Assembly: GCA_949317995.1 (NCBI GenBank)
Contig: OX439037.1
Location: 52,672,080-52,736,079, forward strand
Source of the DNA: Acholoe squamosa
Lineage: Eukaryota; Annelida; Polychaeta; Phyllodocida; Polynoidae
Length of the DNA: 64,000 bases
Reading direction: 5' to 3'
The translations under genes and the position numbers were made by a program. This document shows, piece after piece, positions 1-12,674 of this stretch. Each line of letters begins with the position of its first letter. Position 1 is the stretch's first letter. A model generated the notes under the pieces. The model worked only from the letters and a program-made list of their open reading frames with translations, was not told the origin of the DNA and did not search any database.

Positions 1-492
1 TGGGGTTGGGTTCAGAGGCAGCTGGTGCTGGTGGTCCTACCAACAGGGCGGGTGAGCCTGTATTTGTCTAGGCAAATTCAACTAACGATCTACTGGTCAC
101 CTGATGTATATGTGCACATAGAGGGTGCAGCCAACCAGCACATGGAACATATCACAATATATGTGTTATCAATTATACGCTGGTCACCGCAGGTATTTGA
201 GGGCTAGATACCCGCTGGCCATGTTTGATGACATTCTCCCCAGATCATGGGGCGAAGTATTCTTGGTCTCCACTAGATGGAGTATTTCTATTCTCCAATC
301 ACAAACTATATCCAAACATCTGTATAGGAGAGACAGGTTGACCATTGGGGTGTTAGGGTGCCCTCTTATGAGTAAGGGTTAAAACAGGGGATGATTGACT
401 GGTAACTTCTAAGACATGGCCTGCCTGTATGATGTCCCCAACATAGAGGCAGGTCGCCAGCCAAAATCAATTACTGCTGGGACACACTATGG

Positions 493-673
493 AGTGAGTG
501 AGTAATAGATGTTTAACGCCATTTCGACAGCTAGGGTCATATTCATTACGAGAATTACATTACACAATTTCACAGGGAATGTGTCAGTGCCCGCACATAT
601 GTGCACCACACGCATCCTGAGGGGATAGGAAAGAGGAGATATAGACCCTTTTAAGTGGGCTAGGGAAGCCCGG
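493..673 (-). mobile_element. Short retroelement (SINE-like), copy 1
   Basis: On the minus strand the element starts with the head GGGCTTCCCTAGCCCACTTA and ends in an (ACTC)n tail after GCGTTAAACATCTATTACTC. It is flanked by a 12-bp TSD with one mismatch (481-492 GACACACTATGG, 674-685 GATACACTATGG), the mark of target-primed retrotransposition. Related copies lie at 6092, 9295 and 58732. I do not recognise the head as tRNA, 5S or 7SL, so the polymerase III origin is open. Confidence 0.75.
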
Positions 674-1394
674 GATACACTATGGCAAAAACTAAAACGG
701 TTTGATTAACTCTTTAATGTAAATGCCATAAGCGCATCCTTTGTAGAGAAAGATTATCATGGGCTAGCATTGTTTCGATATATCCAAATACTTGATATGT
801 CTACATAAAGTTATGGCCAGCATGCTTTAAAGATCATGGACGTCATTCATCAGAATTATGATAAATTAGTAAAAAAAAAACAAAAAAAAAACATGTAGGC
901 CTATGTTCTTGAAATCAATTAAATGAGGTACTGTTGCATCAGTATAACATGTAAAACAAGACAAACGATCCACTTTGCTCCGCACAAACAGTCACATAAC
1001 AGTACTACCTTTAGTAGTATAGGACAGAGGGAACCCTGTGCAAGGTTGTCACACTGTGTGCAGAGTAGCTACTACATATTAACAACTGATGTTACCTCTT
1101 CTATTCGGGGTAACACCGGAAAGGCAACCTTCAAATTCAGTTTCTGCTATGGTGTACAGTTGTTACATGTAATCTAAGTCGCTAACAGTCGACATTCTTA
1201 GCTGTATTATACGGGCTGCTGATACACAATGTACCATACACCAAAAATTGGTAGGTTAAAGGAAAGGAACGAATGACTTATTTGGTGTCTGTGGTTAGGT
1301 TACAGGTATCATATACCATTTTATTATTCCATAAATTTTAACATATTACTGTATTAATCAAAGAATATGTAAGAAATTAATACATGGATCGACT

Positions 1395-1570
1395 ATAAGA
1401 GCTATAAGAGCGCTCAAACTTTCTATAAGAGCGTTCATGCTCCACTGCACACCAGCCAGGTCAGTTATACATAAGTTACATCACCAAAGACAGCGACCTC
1501 ATGGTCCACTGCACAATATAATAATCTAATGGTCTAAAACAGCGACCTCATGGTTCAGTGCACAAACTAA
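1395..1570. repeat. Small direct repeats
   Basis: CTATAAGAG occurs three times between 1393 and 1432. An ACAGCGACCTCATGG unit followed by CACTGCAC or CAGTGCAC occurs at about 1490 and 1540, with a related TCATGCTCCACTGCAC at 1435. This looks like a short decayed tandem array. No function is apparent. Confidence 0.5.
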
Positions 1571-3654
1571 TAACTTGTAAGTGAATGCAAACGGCCGTCA
1601 CGGGTGCCTGGGCACCGCCGACGCTGTCAGGAGTGTCTCAGCACCCAAACACTGAACAATAGGTTACATAAGTCACGACGCCATAACCTTCCGGTCACTC
1701 TAGCCTCGCTCCTGAGCAACCTAGGTCAATTATCAAAGCATCTATGGAAAGGCCATAATTAGACGGTCAAAATGAGCCCAAGATCAAGGCTCTACTCCCA
1801 TTATTAAGGAAGTTACGCCATGTAGACTAATTCGACCTCCGAATGCGCCACAGACGAACCAGCGCGAGTTAAGTGCATGAAAAGCGGGCGTTGACAACTT
1901 CACATATTCAAGTCTGCGCAGGCGCAAAATGGCGGTTGTAACGGCGTAATTGACCGAGTTATGAGGGTCAGAACATGCCACAGCGACCAAGACAATGGGG
2001 GCCATGGCGGCGTCCATGGGGGTCCTTTGTGCACCCAGTGACACATGAAAGACTCCTCTCAAACAATTGCAGAGTTAGGCAGATGCCACTGCCTCCAGTC
2101 AGTCTGAGAGGCCAAGCCAGGAAATGATACAAATACCACTGGCTGCACCTCCTAGAGGCAGAATCTCCAGCACCACCCTAGAGGTAACATCTCCAGTCAC
2201 CACTACTGCTACCTGCTATAGCTCTACACTATGCTGGGCTAGACTATGCCAGAACAGGCATAGGTCTGAACCACTAGTGGCCAGAGTATACCTGCTACAA
2301 GACACCTACCAGAGGGTAAAGTTGAACATTATTATATTATTCCTCTAAGCAGCAGGTCAGGAGCTAGGTGTGGGAACCCACCTAGAACTATACTGGACAT
2401 TGTATTATTATTACCCCACAGGTGGAGTGGAACAGAACATTATACTTTATGAACAATTGTATATTTACTGTATGTGGAAATTACCTGCATATTAACATAT
2501 GTGTGATTGATATTTCCTATATATTGCCTAAAGCTGAATAAACCAGTGATAACTGGAAATAACACAATTATGAGAGCTTGATGATCTTACACTCTATATA
2601 CCACTAGTCATATGATATTTCTCATATGACAACTTGATCATGCACAATAACTAGTATGACACAGGCGAATGCAATGGGTCGCCACTTTACCCCTGTCCAG
2701 TATCTCTTAGCAGGACAATTCAGAATTACCAGCAGGGGCGACCCATAGACCCTATCTCCTGCCCTCAGCACTACTATAGTAGCGGCCACGTAATGTGTAT
2801 CCTGGGGTGGTGGTGGTGGTGATAACGTCGCTGTTTTTGTGTCTGATACCCAGGTCATCAGACAACATAGCTCATTGCACATGCTTTGTACAGAGAGGGC
2901 AAAGGCAACTCACTGATAGACTAAACCTAAACTTAGTAACCTAAACTATTCACACTCACAGTAAGGACAATTTTCTATCTGAACCCATCTTGGCTTATAA
3001 AGAATAGGGAGTTACACCCTCAAGATGCACCCCACCACTCTTTTCCGTCTCGGCTGAAGATAAAAAGTGTTTGAATTCTAAAAAACCCAGCCATGCATTT
3101 GGAATTCTGGTAAAATTCAGAAATGCGCTATCTCTATTTTGGGAAACTCCTAGACACGCGATATCTTATTTTGCCAATTTTCTTTACGGTTATAGACAGT
3201 TGGGCCATGCATACAATGAGTCACTCATTGGTGTGTTTTACATTGCTCTCCACTGTATGTGCCCAGGACATGTACATGGAATGTATACATAACGATATTT
3301 ATGTATCTGTAGTACACTTAAGTTGAACCGCCAGCCATCACTTCTCCACACATATAAAATGCAATGAATGTCTCAGGTAGCATATATTCTAAGGAATCAA
3401 TCAAAATGTACAGTTACAGTAATAGAAATCATGACAAAATGTTTTCGCAAATCTTCCTCATTCTAGGCCAATAAATTAATAAAGGGATCCGGGAAGGTGA
3501 ATGTTCTAGGAAATGAGATTCCATTGTATTTTCATCTTCAGTATTCACCTTAGGCCCAGACACTGGCAAAGCCCCTCTACCAGCTGATGTAAATAGTTCA
3601 TACTGAAATATACAAATGGATATGGGCCAAATTTCTGGCGTGGATTTTCGTACC

Positions 3655-4252
3655 TACCATAATCTCCCGCATATATAAGGCGCAGCCCGCATATAAGGGA
3701 GTGGTCATTATTTATCAACAGGGGGGGAGGGTGGGTTTGAGGGGGGGCGTAAAATTTTCAGACCCCTCCCGAGGGGGGGGCTAAAAAAATTTTGACCCCT
3801 CTTGAGGGGGGGGCTAAAAAAATTCACCCTCTTTTTAGCAAAAAAGCCCGCGCGCTACTATAGATCAAAGAGGGGCGCGAAAACTCTCCGCGCCTCTGGC
3901 GCGGGGGGCGCGAAAAATTTTGACTGCTGTCGAGGGGGGGGCGTAAAAAATTTCCGCGCGTCCGCGCGAAAACCCACCCCCCCTCTGTTGATAAATAATG
4001 ACCACTCCCTAAGGCGCACCTCGAGTTTTGGAAAATTCTCAAGGAAATGAAAAATTCATAACTTTGGTTCTACTGAATGTATTTTCAAAATTCAAAGACC
4101 TATGTGTAACTTAGGACCCATGGACCCCCCCCTGGGCCCCCATATATCCTATTATGGCTAAGGGGCATGTAACATATCAAAAGACAGGTCTTGGCGTCCC
4201 CCTTGTGGATGTAATGAGAACTAAAACCCCACGTATAAGACGCGCCTTATAC
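3655..4252. mobile_element. MITE family 1 (CCGTAATCTCCCGC termini), interrupted copy
   Basis: The left end reads TACCATAATCTCCCGC followed by ATATAAGGCGCAGCCCGC. The body (GAGTTTTGGAAAATTCTC, ATAACTTTGGTTCTACTG) matches the intact copy at 11846-12142. The right end stops at CGCGCCTTATAC and lacks the last terminal-repeat bases. It is split by a second MITE at 3697-4009. Confidence 0.75.
3697..4009. mobile_element. MITE family 2, nested in family 1, TAA duplication
   Basis: The inverted termini are GGGAGTGGTCATTATTTATC and its complement at 3990-4009. The flanks are TAA at 3694-3696 and TAA at 4010-4012. Removing the insert and one TAA restores the TATAAGGCGCACC of family 1. A 3-bp TWA duplication is typical of PIF/Harbinger elements, so this is probably a non-autonomous member of that group. 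The interior is G/C homopolymer-rich with repeated AAAATTTTGACCCC-type motifs. Confidence 0.8.
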
Positions 4253-5193
4253 TATTAGTATACCCTCCTTGGCTGTCATACCAAAAAGGGGGAGGCTAAT
4301 GAAGAGCGCTAAAATACCACAGTTAGAAGATTGACATTCCGCTGATAATGACACCATTCAGTCAGCCTATTCTTGCTGTAATCTTTGTCTGATGAAGGTA
4401 TTTAATATCCACTGGGCGAGAAGGACGGTTTCCGATGCAATGTCTTAGCCTGGTGGACACGGTCAACCTGGGTCAACCAACCCAAAACAAACTGAAAACT
4501 TTGAATATAGTGCCCTTTTTAATCCACAACAATCACGTCGCCGCCACAGGGCAACAAGGTTGTAACTGACATTTTGGCAAAATTGTGTTTTCTCCTGTTT
4601 TAACATCTATTGACCCTTACCACTCTACTATAAAAGTAATGAAGCTCTGCATGTTTATGTGTCTGCAGGCCCCAATACAGGTTGTGTCAACTGTGTGCTA
4701 TATTAACTGCAACACTTCTTTGGCGTCTCCTGCAAAACTTGAACTATGCAGATACAACCGTATAACGGTGTTGCACTGAGGCGATGACCTACACTTACTG
4801 CTTTTATACATATAAGCCGCACCCAGACTGTTAAAAGGTCATAATTTTGAAATACATGTAACTATTAGGCTTTCATAATCCAAAAGAGATATAGGCCCCT
4901 GTAATAGGGGTGATTTGTCCCTATTAATTGTTAAGAGATAGATGTTTTATTTCATGTTGATATGCCCGAGATACTGACAGCCCATAGCTCTAGCACTCGA
5001 TCGGCCGTATCGCACACCCCCCGTGCGATAACCCGCGAAAATATCACACGCTTAGGTCACGTGACCATTTAGTGACGTCATAGCTCCAAGATGGCGATGT
5101 AAACAATGTGCACGGGGAGTCATTCTGGTAAATTCTATTGTAATTCAGCAGTTTTAGATCAAAATAACATGAAATAAATGCAAATGAACACTC
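4253..5193. other. Gene-free stretch
   Basis: Nothing coding is recognised. A small hairpin (TATCGCAC / GTGCGATA) lies near 5008-5032 and resembles the inner part of the larger hairpin at 5194-5318, suggesting a related dispersed sequence. Confidence 0.4.
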
Positions 5194-5318
5194 GTGGGGA
5201 GAATTTTTGAGGGTTATCTCACTTGCCGATCAGGTGCCGCATCGCACTCCGCCCTGCGGGCGTCGTGCGATACGGCACCTGAGCGGCGCGTGAGATAACC
5301 CTCAAAAATTCTCCCCAC
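5194..5318. repeat. Long snap-back inverted repeat
   Basis: The outer arms of 29 nt (5194-5222 and 5290-5318) are perfectly complementary, beginning GTGGGGAGAATTTTTGAGGG. Inside them, 5231-5247 pairs with 5265-5281 with one mismatch, and GCCC-TGC-GGGC forms the centre. The structure could fold into a nearly continuous hairpin of about 125 nt. It may be a small foldback transposon. No coding potential is seen. Confidence 0.85.
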
Positions 5319-5788
5319 TCGTGAACATTTGCCTATGTATGTGGTCGAATAGATGAGGAAGCACAAGGATACAATGTACAGATCTTTAATATATTGCCAA
5401 CTGCAAGTACAATGGTTCTGAGGTGTTGCCAATATAATAGTGCCAAAATGTATATCACAAAATCCCTATTCCTTATTTGGTAGAATGCCAATTGTCAGTG
5501 ATAACAGCATGGCAGCTACTGTTCCAATGTTAGTCCATAGGCCTGGGTCCTTATTGTAGAGCCTCATTTCTGGCCGCACAAAGATGAGAGTAGCTCATAG
5601 GGTGAGCTGTGATTCAATGGCTCAAAGTTAGGAATAACTGACACCTGTAAAATGACATCAAAATGAATTGATATGTTCTAAGTAGTGATGATACATTGTC
5701 CTAACTGATGAATTGATATGGAAGAAAATATTAAGAGTAACAGAACTAATTCTCGACTAACAAGTTTCAATGTTACATCAATTGATCA

Positions 5789-5876
5789 TTAATCTGCGTT
5801 GATAGCTTAATTTACAATCAATTTTGATCAACTTAATCTGCGTTGATAGCTTACTTCACAATCAATTTTGATCAAC
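5789..5876. repeat. 44-bp tandem duplication
   Basis: Two adjacent 44-bp copies (5789-5832 and 5833-5876) start TTAATCTGCGTTGATAGCTT and end AATTTTGATCAAC. They differ at about two positions, so the duplication is fairly recent. Confidence 0.85.
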
Positions 5877-6091
5877 ATCTAAATCGTGTCACTAGAGCAA
5901 GAAGTATATGAAGTCACAATGCATAATTCATCAACGGATTCATTGGAGCAATCTCCATATCAGGTAGTTAATCGGGTACACCACATAGTATTCGTTGCAT
6001 ATCTCCTTGTCTCTAGAGCATATTGCTTACATTTCATCTCTGTCTATCTTCTTGATTCCTTTCTTTAGGCACAATCACAGCAAGATTTCAG

Positions 6092-6285
6092 TGAGTGAGT
6101 GAGTGAGTGAGTGAGTAATAGATGTTTAATGCCATTTCGACAGCTAAGGTCATATTCATGGCGAAAACTACATTACACAATTTCACAGAGGAATGTGTCA
6201 GTGCCCACGCATATGTGCACCACACACATCCTGAGGGGATAGGAAAGAGGAGAAATAGACCCTTTTAAGTAGGCTAGGGAAGCCC
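6092..6285 (-). mobile_element. Short retroelement (SINE-like), copy 2
   Basis: This has the same head and (ACTC)n tail as copy 1, in the same orientation. It is flanked by a perfect 12-bp TSD, GCAAGATTTCAG, at 6080-6091 and 6286-6297. Confidence 0.85.
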
Positions 6286-6984
6286 GCAAGATTTCAGACC
6301 AGAGTTCCGCATATATAGTGAATTGTCAATAAGCCGCGACGTAAACTCTGAGTTTTAAAGTACTTAACTACTTTAGCTTATCTAGATGTACTACAGTTTT
6401 ATCAACGTAAGTCTAAGAAATTATTAATTTTTGATTTTCTGATATACACAGGGTCGCAGGGAGTAAATCTCTACTGGTTGGGGAGAAGGTGTCGAGGTAA
6501 GGATATTGGTGCACTAGAATTTAATTCGGCGTATATATAATGTATAGGGGACCATTTCGCTATTCTTTGGAGGAGGGGGGGTGTGATGTGGACAGACTTG
6601 CTGACCTCTTGTATACCTTAACGTTGACCTCTCCTCTCTCTGCTAGCCTGTCTAGGTGTAGCTTCCATGTCAAACACGTCCTCTTCGAATATTTCTGCGC
6701 ATATATGTAAAGATTCCATGACAAAAATCAATGTTTTCCATGACATTTTAAACTACTTTTGTACGTAATCGGGCTTGATCCCCCAACAAATGTTCTGCAA
6801 TTGAGGTGGGAAAAAATGGTACACAACATAGCAATGGATTTTGAAATAAATACTCAGTTTTCTTTTTTTTTCCTTGACTCATAATGAAATTACAGAATTC
6901 CATGACTTTCCCTGACAACTTATTCCATGACTTTCCATGACGCGTGGGAACCCTATGAAAGGCTTCCCAAAATCGTGGCAGGAT

Positions 6985-7060
6985 GTCATGAGTGAGGGAC
7001 GAACTCACAACCGTCTGATTACAAACCCACCACTGAGGCCACTGAGCTGGCTGTCTTTGC
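6985..7060 (-). repeat. tRNA-like segment, possible SINE head
   Basis: Read on the minus strand, CAGCTCAGTGGCC resembles a polymerase III A box. It is followed 30-40 nt later by GTTGTGAGTTCGTCCC, which resembles a B box, with TTTGTAATC in the anticodon position. The acceptor ends do not pair well, so it is not a functional tRNA. A tRNA-derived SINE head or tRNA pseudogene is the likely reading. Confidence 0.35.
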
Positions 7061-7347
7061 CAACTTTAATAGCCGGATAATTCAACAGCCAATGAACCAA
7101 TCCCAACTCTTCACCGCAAACTTTTCGGAGGGCAGATGATACCCATCTAATAACTGTTATCAGTAATAACTGCTGGTAAACAGCTTCAGCAATGGCTGCG
7201 CCCATTGGACATCCAGCAACCTCTGTTCAGGGTCTGCATGTTAGAGTTCTATCATTTTCATAAGATTTTTATTTTAAATGTGGAAAAAAACAATACAGAA
7301 ATGCCTTTGACCACATGGTCAAAGTTTGGCTGGATACCGGCCTGTAT

Positions 7348-8843
7348 GGGGCTGTGTACAAATGACGTCATGCAGGAGGGGGGGAGGGGGGGTCCCACTC
7401 CCCATGACCAAGCATGACAAGGGGGAGAGGGGGGTCATGGGCTGCATGACATCATGTCACGAAAAAAAAAACTGCAAGTTGCTTCAGTTTTGGCAAGAAA
7501 AAAATGATTTGTAAAGGTAGGGAAGTTTAATGCATTCATCTGTTATGAAATATATATTACCTATACAGGCATGCTTTCCTCAGACATCCCACTCAATGAT
7601 TGTCACTGCCATCAGTGTCAGTGTTGGTCCACTACTCTATCCTACCTCTAACCCAGGCCCCATACCACTTTGAAATGCCCTTTTAGTTGGACTCATTTAA
7701 TCAAAGGACCCCATATGTAGGTTGATCTATGCGGGTAAGAAGTACCCTGGCATTGAGAATTCAGTAGAAAGATACCCAACTTCTATTCTATTTGATAAAT
7801 TTCACAATTCAAAAACCCATTGGTAATTTAGGGATTGCTCCTTACTCATCAACAGGCCTGAGGGGTGGGGTAGATTGCCATACAGACGTGCAGAAATCTG
7901 AAAATTTTATGACCCCCTCCCCCTCGGACAGATTGCCCTGGTCATCCCTCCTGTTCTACAGTAGTTCACAGAAAAGGCACAACATTTTTCTCTACCCCCT
8001 TCCCCACTTTGAGGTGTCAAAATCTTTTTCCTCCCTCCCCCCTTAATCTGCATCCTGCTCTCCCTGTTGATGAATCACAAACTGTCCCTTGGAAACAAAC
8101 AGCCTATTCTCTCCTTTTTTCTGAATGGGACTCTAGGGGTTATGCCTTATATTATGCCTTACAGTAAAATGATTGTTTTGTAAGTGTGATCTTAATTATA
8201 TATGTGTAATCATATTACCACACTTGTAATGTTACACTTGTAATTCAGTGAAGCCACTGTAACTGTCGGCTAGATCTGATTTCTTCTCTTATTTCCTTTC
8301 CTTTACCTCTCATGAGGATGTGAGGTAACAGGACCTTTACCCCCTGGACATTTGCCCCCTGACATCTACCCCCAAACCATTTACCCCCATGGACATTTAC
8401 CCCCAGACATCTACCCCAAACCATTTACCCCCATGGATATAATTAAGGTCGAAAAAAATTAGGGTAGGTAGTAGGTAGGGACTTTTTTTGAGGTTGGCGC
8501 TTCTAGAACTTCTAATTTTTTTTTGACCGATTACCTGAACACAACAACGTTTTTTAGGCTTTACCAATTCACACCCATTATTAGCCCAGCACTGTTTTGG
8601 ACCAGGGACGGTGGAAAAAGCCCCACCTGTTTCCAGCACCATTAACCCAATATATACATGTCCCTTTGAACCATCTCAATTTGCTATACTCTCTTCATGT
8701 ATTTAGGCCGTGGGGGGGGGGGGGTATCTCTGCATGACGTCATGTTAAGGGGGGGTCAAGCATTGTATGACGAAACATGACAAGGGGGGGAGGGGGGGTC
8801 AAAAATGGCCAAAAAAAGCATGACCTCATTTGTACACAGCCCC
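7348..8843. repeat. Inverted pair of a dispersed terminal motif
   Basis: GGGCTGTGTACAAATGACG at 7348 recurs inverted at 8818-8843 (CATTTGTACACAGCCCC). Both are next to G-rich tracts containing GCATGACAAGGGGG-like motifs. A variant (GGGGCCATCCACAAATGACG) lies at 34931. These are probably termini of a DNA-transposon family. Whether 7348 and 8843 are the two ends of one element is unclear. Confidence 0.35.
7831..8098. mobile_element. MITE family 2, diverged copy
   Basis: The ends read GGGATTGCTCCTTACTCATCAACAG on the left and, inverted, GGGACAGTTTGTGATTCATCAACAG on the right, like the family 2 termini at 3697. The flanks are TTA and TTG, an imperfect 3-bp duplication. Confidence 0.55.
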
Positions 8844-9294
8844 TATATTGAGGACATGTTTATGACCACAATACCGGCAGAGCACCAGCGTAGGTCAAAG
8901 TAGACTTTCTAGATGCAAAAGGTTGATGAAATTTCATGGTAAAACACGGCATTTCTTACAGCAGCCTAATGGATGAATATCTTATAAAATAGCCTGGTGC
9001 CCCTACATTTTCTTGTACTATTGCAAAGACGATGTGCTGTGTGCATTGAACAGTGTTACCGTGGACATCAGACACTGCACTTTGTCTTGGCCTCATTACC
9101 AACTCAAGTACCTTTGGTACGATACCATACTTACAAGTGCTTGAAAACTTTCTCTTTCTTATCACTTACTATAGGTGCATCATGGGTAGCTAACCTGTAG
9201 CGGCTAATTAGATGCAGAAATCACTGGGCAGCATGAATAGGCCCCTTCTCCCAGTACTCTACCATAACAATCTACCAGTACCACTAAAACCCAG

Positions 9295-9475
9295 GGGCTT
9301 CCCTAGCCCACTTAAAAGGGTCTATTTCTCATCTTTCCTATCCCCTCAGGATGTGTGTGGTGCACATGTGCGCGGGCACTGACACATTCCTCTGTGAAAT
9401 TGTGTAATATTGTTCTCGTCATGAATATGACCTTAGCTGTCGAAATGGCGTTAAACATCTATTACTCACTCACTC
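9295..9475 (+). mobile_element. Short retroelement (SINE-like), copy 3
   Basis: This is a plus-strand copy with head GGGCTTCCCTAGCCCACTTA and an (ACTC)n tail. The TSD ACTAAAACCCAG lies at 9283-9294 and 9476-9487. A decayed fragment of the head (GGGATTCCCTAGCCCATC) lies further on at about 9751. Confidence 0.85.
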
Positions 9476-9489
9476 ACTAAAACCCAGTC

Positions 9490-11845
9490 ACCAGATACTG
9501 AGCTCTGCACTGTCACTGTCAATAGCCACTCCATACAAGATCATCCCTCAACCGTTTGGGTGCCTACCCCCTTCCTGCTCTGCTATACAAATTCAAGGCA
9601 CTACTTTCAGGTGTCTACCCAGGGTGCACTGAGTAAATTTGCAGTGAGTAAGAAACAACTGTATCTCTAGCTAGCAGTGCGGTACGATACTACAAGCCAA
9701 ACTATGATTTACCGCTATATCCATGACACATTCCATGTATTTTGCTGAATCTGGGATTCCCTAGCCCATCTTAAAAAGGTCCTTTTAGTCTCCTCTTTCG
9801 TGTGTATGTATAGGGTTTCAGTACTCCGTAGACACTCTGAGGGAACCCCAGAGACAAAAGGTGTCTGTTGGTAGTCTATCTACTTTGCCAGACTGGTTGA
9901 GTGCCCTGTTCTCACAGAAGTATTTACTGTCAGGACAAATGCTTCCACCAACACTTCCCTCAATGCATATCCAAATGTTCTAAATGCACAAAGCACTTGA
10001 AATACACACAACAATTTATAATCCAGGTCGTTTCTAAAACTGCTTTCCTCAGTAAACAGCATGTCCTACCATGTTGGAGACTGCACTGTGAACATAAACA
10101 TGCCTGATTTATTGGAAATATTTCATGCTTGAACCACTTTAAGTTGCTGTACAGGAAGAGTACATGTTTGTGAATAGGAGGGACAATTTCCATGAAGTGA
10201 CATTGAGTACTTAGTTCAGAATAGCCATGTGTTTGTGCCACTAAAGACTTGTATACATGTTGGATCCTGCCTGTAAGCAGGCAGGTATTTCGGCCTAGGT
10301 TTCAGTACATAGGTACACTACGGCCTATGGGATGCTACGGTGTCTAATGTAGTTTTCTTGCCATGGACATGACCGTAGTTGGGAAAACGGTATTAACCCT
10401 TTAAGCCTGAATTTAAAATCATCCTGATGCTACTTGGTTGATACATTACTAAATGGTGTGTATGATGCTGCAGTGAACTGCTGACTGGGAATTTTATTCC
10501 GTAAAGGTAAAAGGCATCATGTAGTCCTTAAAAGGGTTAAACAACCATTTACTCACAGACTCGTTCGCTCCTGCCTAGTCTTGTTTTGATAGACTTTCCC
10601 CTATCCTCATGCCTTTCCATCTACAAAGACTAATCACTTTCCAACCCGGTGGAGCACCGTATAATTTATGTAGCCTTTACTCACCTATGGCATTATAATG
10701 TCCCTCCCCGAAGCCTATGTTCCTCACAGGCTGTGTAAGTGGTCGTAACTCCTCCGTGTGATAGTCACTCATGATGATCCAAAACCTCAATTATAAGAAC
10801 TTCACTGTCCCTCTAATTAATAGGGTCTCGGTATCTGAGTATGTTCAATTCTAGTCCTATATGATGCAGATCGTGTGTACAAGACGTGCTGCACTAGGAG
10901 TAAGGCAGGGTGTTCCCCAGTGCCAGGTATACCATGTCCTAGTTGGCCCCTGCTGGAGTACCTTTATATTCCCAGCTGTCAAAATGTTGCAGACTCGGAC
11001 TGAGTGAAGGGTACCTGAATCCTTGCCAAATACAGTGCAGTCAGTGTGAATTTCTACTTTAGGAGCCATACTCTTGTAATGTTGACACTGAGGCTATTTA
11101 ATGCTCTCAGTCTGGTCGGAGGGGAGGGCAAATTGCCATTTTATCTTCTTATCCCATCCTATAACTGTCAAACTAGAGATATGGTCCCTTTAATCTGAAC
11201 TTCAAACACTCATGTGCCATCTCAATGAAATTAAATCCATACGCAGCACGAAGGTAGAGTCTGTCTTTTTTGTGCGTTTTTATTCTTTTCTTTTAAGTTG
11301 TTCTGCCCCCCCCCCCCCCCAGCACGAGTTAAAGTTAGGCATCTAGCTGCTACGTCACAGGTTGGTTAGCTCCGGGCAAACATTGCAAACTTTCCCCTAT
11401 CCTCATACCTTTCATGTGATGAACTCACGGCAATAATGCTGGAATATGAGAAGAGGGGAGGGGGGGGGGCTTGGTGTCACCTCTTCCTCCATGAACCGTT
11501 GCTTCTCCTCTGCTATCATGTAAACTTACAGCACCAGTGTTGCCAGAATAATGCCGGCATGCCGGCTTTTGCCGGCGTAGAATCTTAATGGCCGGCGTAG
11601 GGCCTTAGCACGTAGGCCAGAATGGCCTGCAATGACCTTAGCTTCATGATGGTGAAAGAATTAAAATATGAATATAGATATGGCCTGCCTGAGAGGGAAA
11701 TGACCTGCATAAGATGCCAAGACGCAGGCCAAGATGGCCTGCGTCAAGAAAAAGTTTTCGGCAACACTGCAGCACTCAACGTCCTTATGGGTAGGTGGAG
11801 ATCAATAATGACAGATAACACCGATCAATAATGTCAGATAACACC
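9490..11845. other. Gene-free stretch
   Basis: No coding region is supported. Notable items are a decayed head of the short retroelement near 9751-9830, a C-run near 11306, a G-run near 11461 and a small GCCGGC-rich repeat at 11553-11620. Confidence 0.4.
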
Positions 11846-12142
11846 TACCGTAATCTCCCGCGTATAAGGCGCAGCCCGCGTATAAGGCGCACCTAGAGTT
11901 TTGAACAATTCTCAAAAAAAATGAAAAATTCATAACTTTGGTTCTACTGAATGAATTTTCAAAATTCAAAAACCTATGAGTAGCTTGGGCCACCCCAGAC
12001 CCTCCTGGGCCCCATTTTGTACTATTATGACCAAGGGGGCATGCAAGATATCAAAAGAAAGGTCTTGGTGTCCCCCTTGTGGATCCAATGAGAACTAAAA
12101 CCCCCCGTATAAGACGCGCCTTATACGCGGGAGATTACGGTA
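11846..12142. mobile_element. MITE family 1, intact subfamily A copy
   Basis: Perfect terminal inverted repeats, TACCGTAATCTCCCGCGTAT and its complement, bound a 297-bp element. The termini are TA, as for Tc1/mariner-type insertion, although TA could also be part of the repeat. Internal copies of GCGTATAAGGCGCA are repeated near the ends. Subfamily A members are also at 3655 and 43546. Confidence 0.8.
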
Positions 12143-12674
12143 TCCAATCTGACACCTGGCCTACAGGTCAGCAGATTAGGTGTATCATACACTGCGTGTA
12201 TGTGTTTACACCCATCCTCTATGGTGTTGTAGTCAAGATGTATTGACTTAATGTTTGTGGTTGTGACTCATGACTTGTTAAGTACTGTTTTGGTCGCTAT
12301 TGGGAACCTTTGGGTAGCTCATAAAAGAAAGAGGCTTTACCCTCTCTGGGAGAACTGACCATTAAGCAACAACAACAAAAAATGAAAAAAAGAAACGTTT
12401 GTTTCAGTTTACATGCTCTGAAAATCTAGGGTATGTAGGGACCACGTCAGTAACTCATGGGCCCGTAAATCTACCTAAAACGTGAATCAAAATGGTGTCA
12501 GGACAACTCTCCCCTGGTCATGTCCCCCCTGGTCATGTCCCCCCCCCCCAACACCACCCCGGTCATCTCCCCCCATAGGACATTTCCCCTCTTAGGACAT
12601 TTCCCCCCAAGACATCTCCCACCCAGGACATTTCCCCCTGACCAACATTCTTTCCTTAGATTCCATAAAGTATG

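Larger units (their letters stand above)
1..3654. other. Gene-free stretch at left edge
   Basis: I see no coding region here. Open frames are short, lack recognisable domains and are not flanked by convincing splice sites. The stretch contains the short retroelement at 493-673 and the small repeats at 1395-1570. Around 2113-2570 an AT-rich segment ends in an AATAAA-like signal (GCTGAATAAACC), which could be the 3' end of an old retroelement but is not recognisable as one. Confidence 0.5.

Noticed and set aside
2113..2570. A solo LTR or retroelement 3' end
   Set aside because: There is a polyadenylation-like signal, but I could not find matching ends, a duplication or a second copy.
6985..7060. 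A functional tRNA gene
   Set aside because: Box-like motifs are present but the acceptor stem and T arm do not fold properly and one B-box base is missing.
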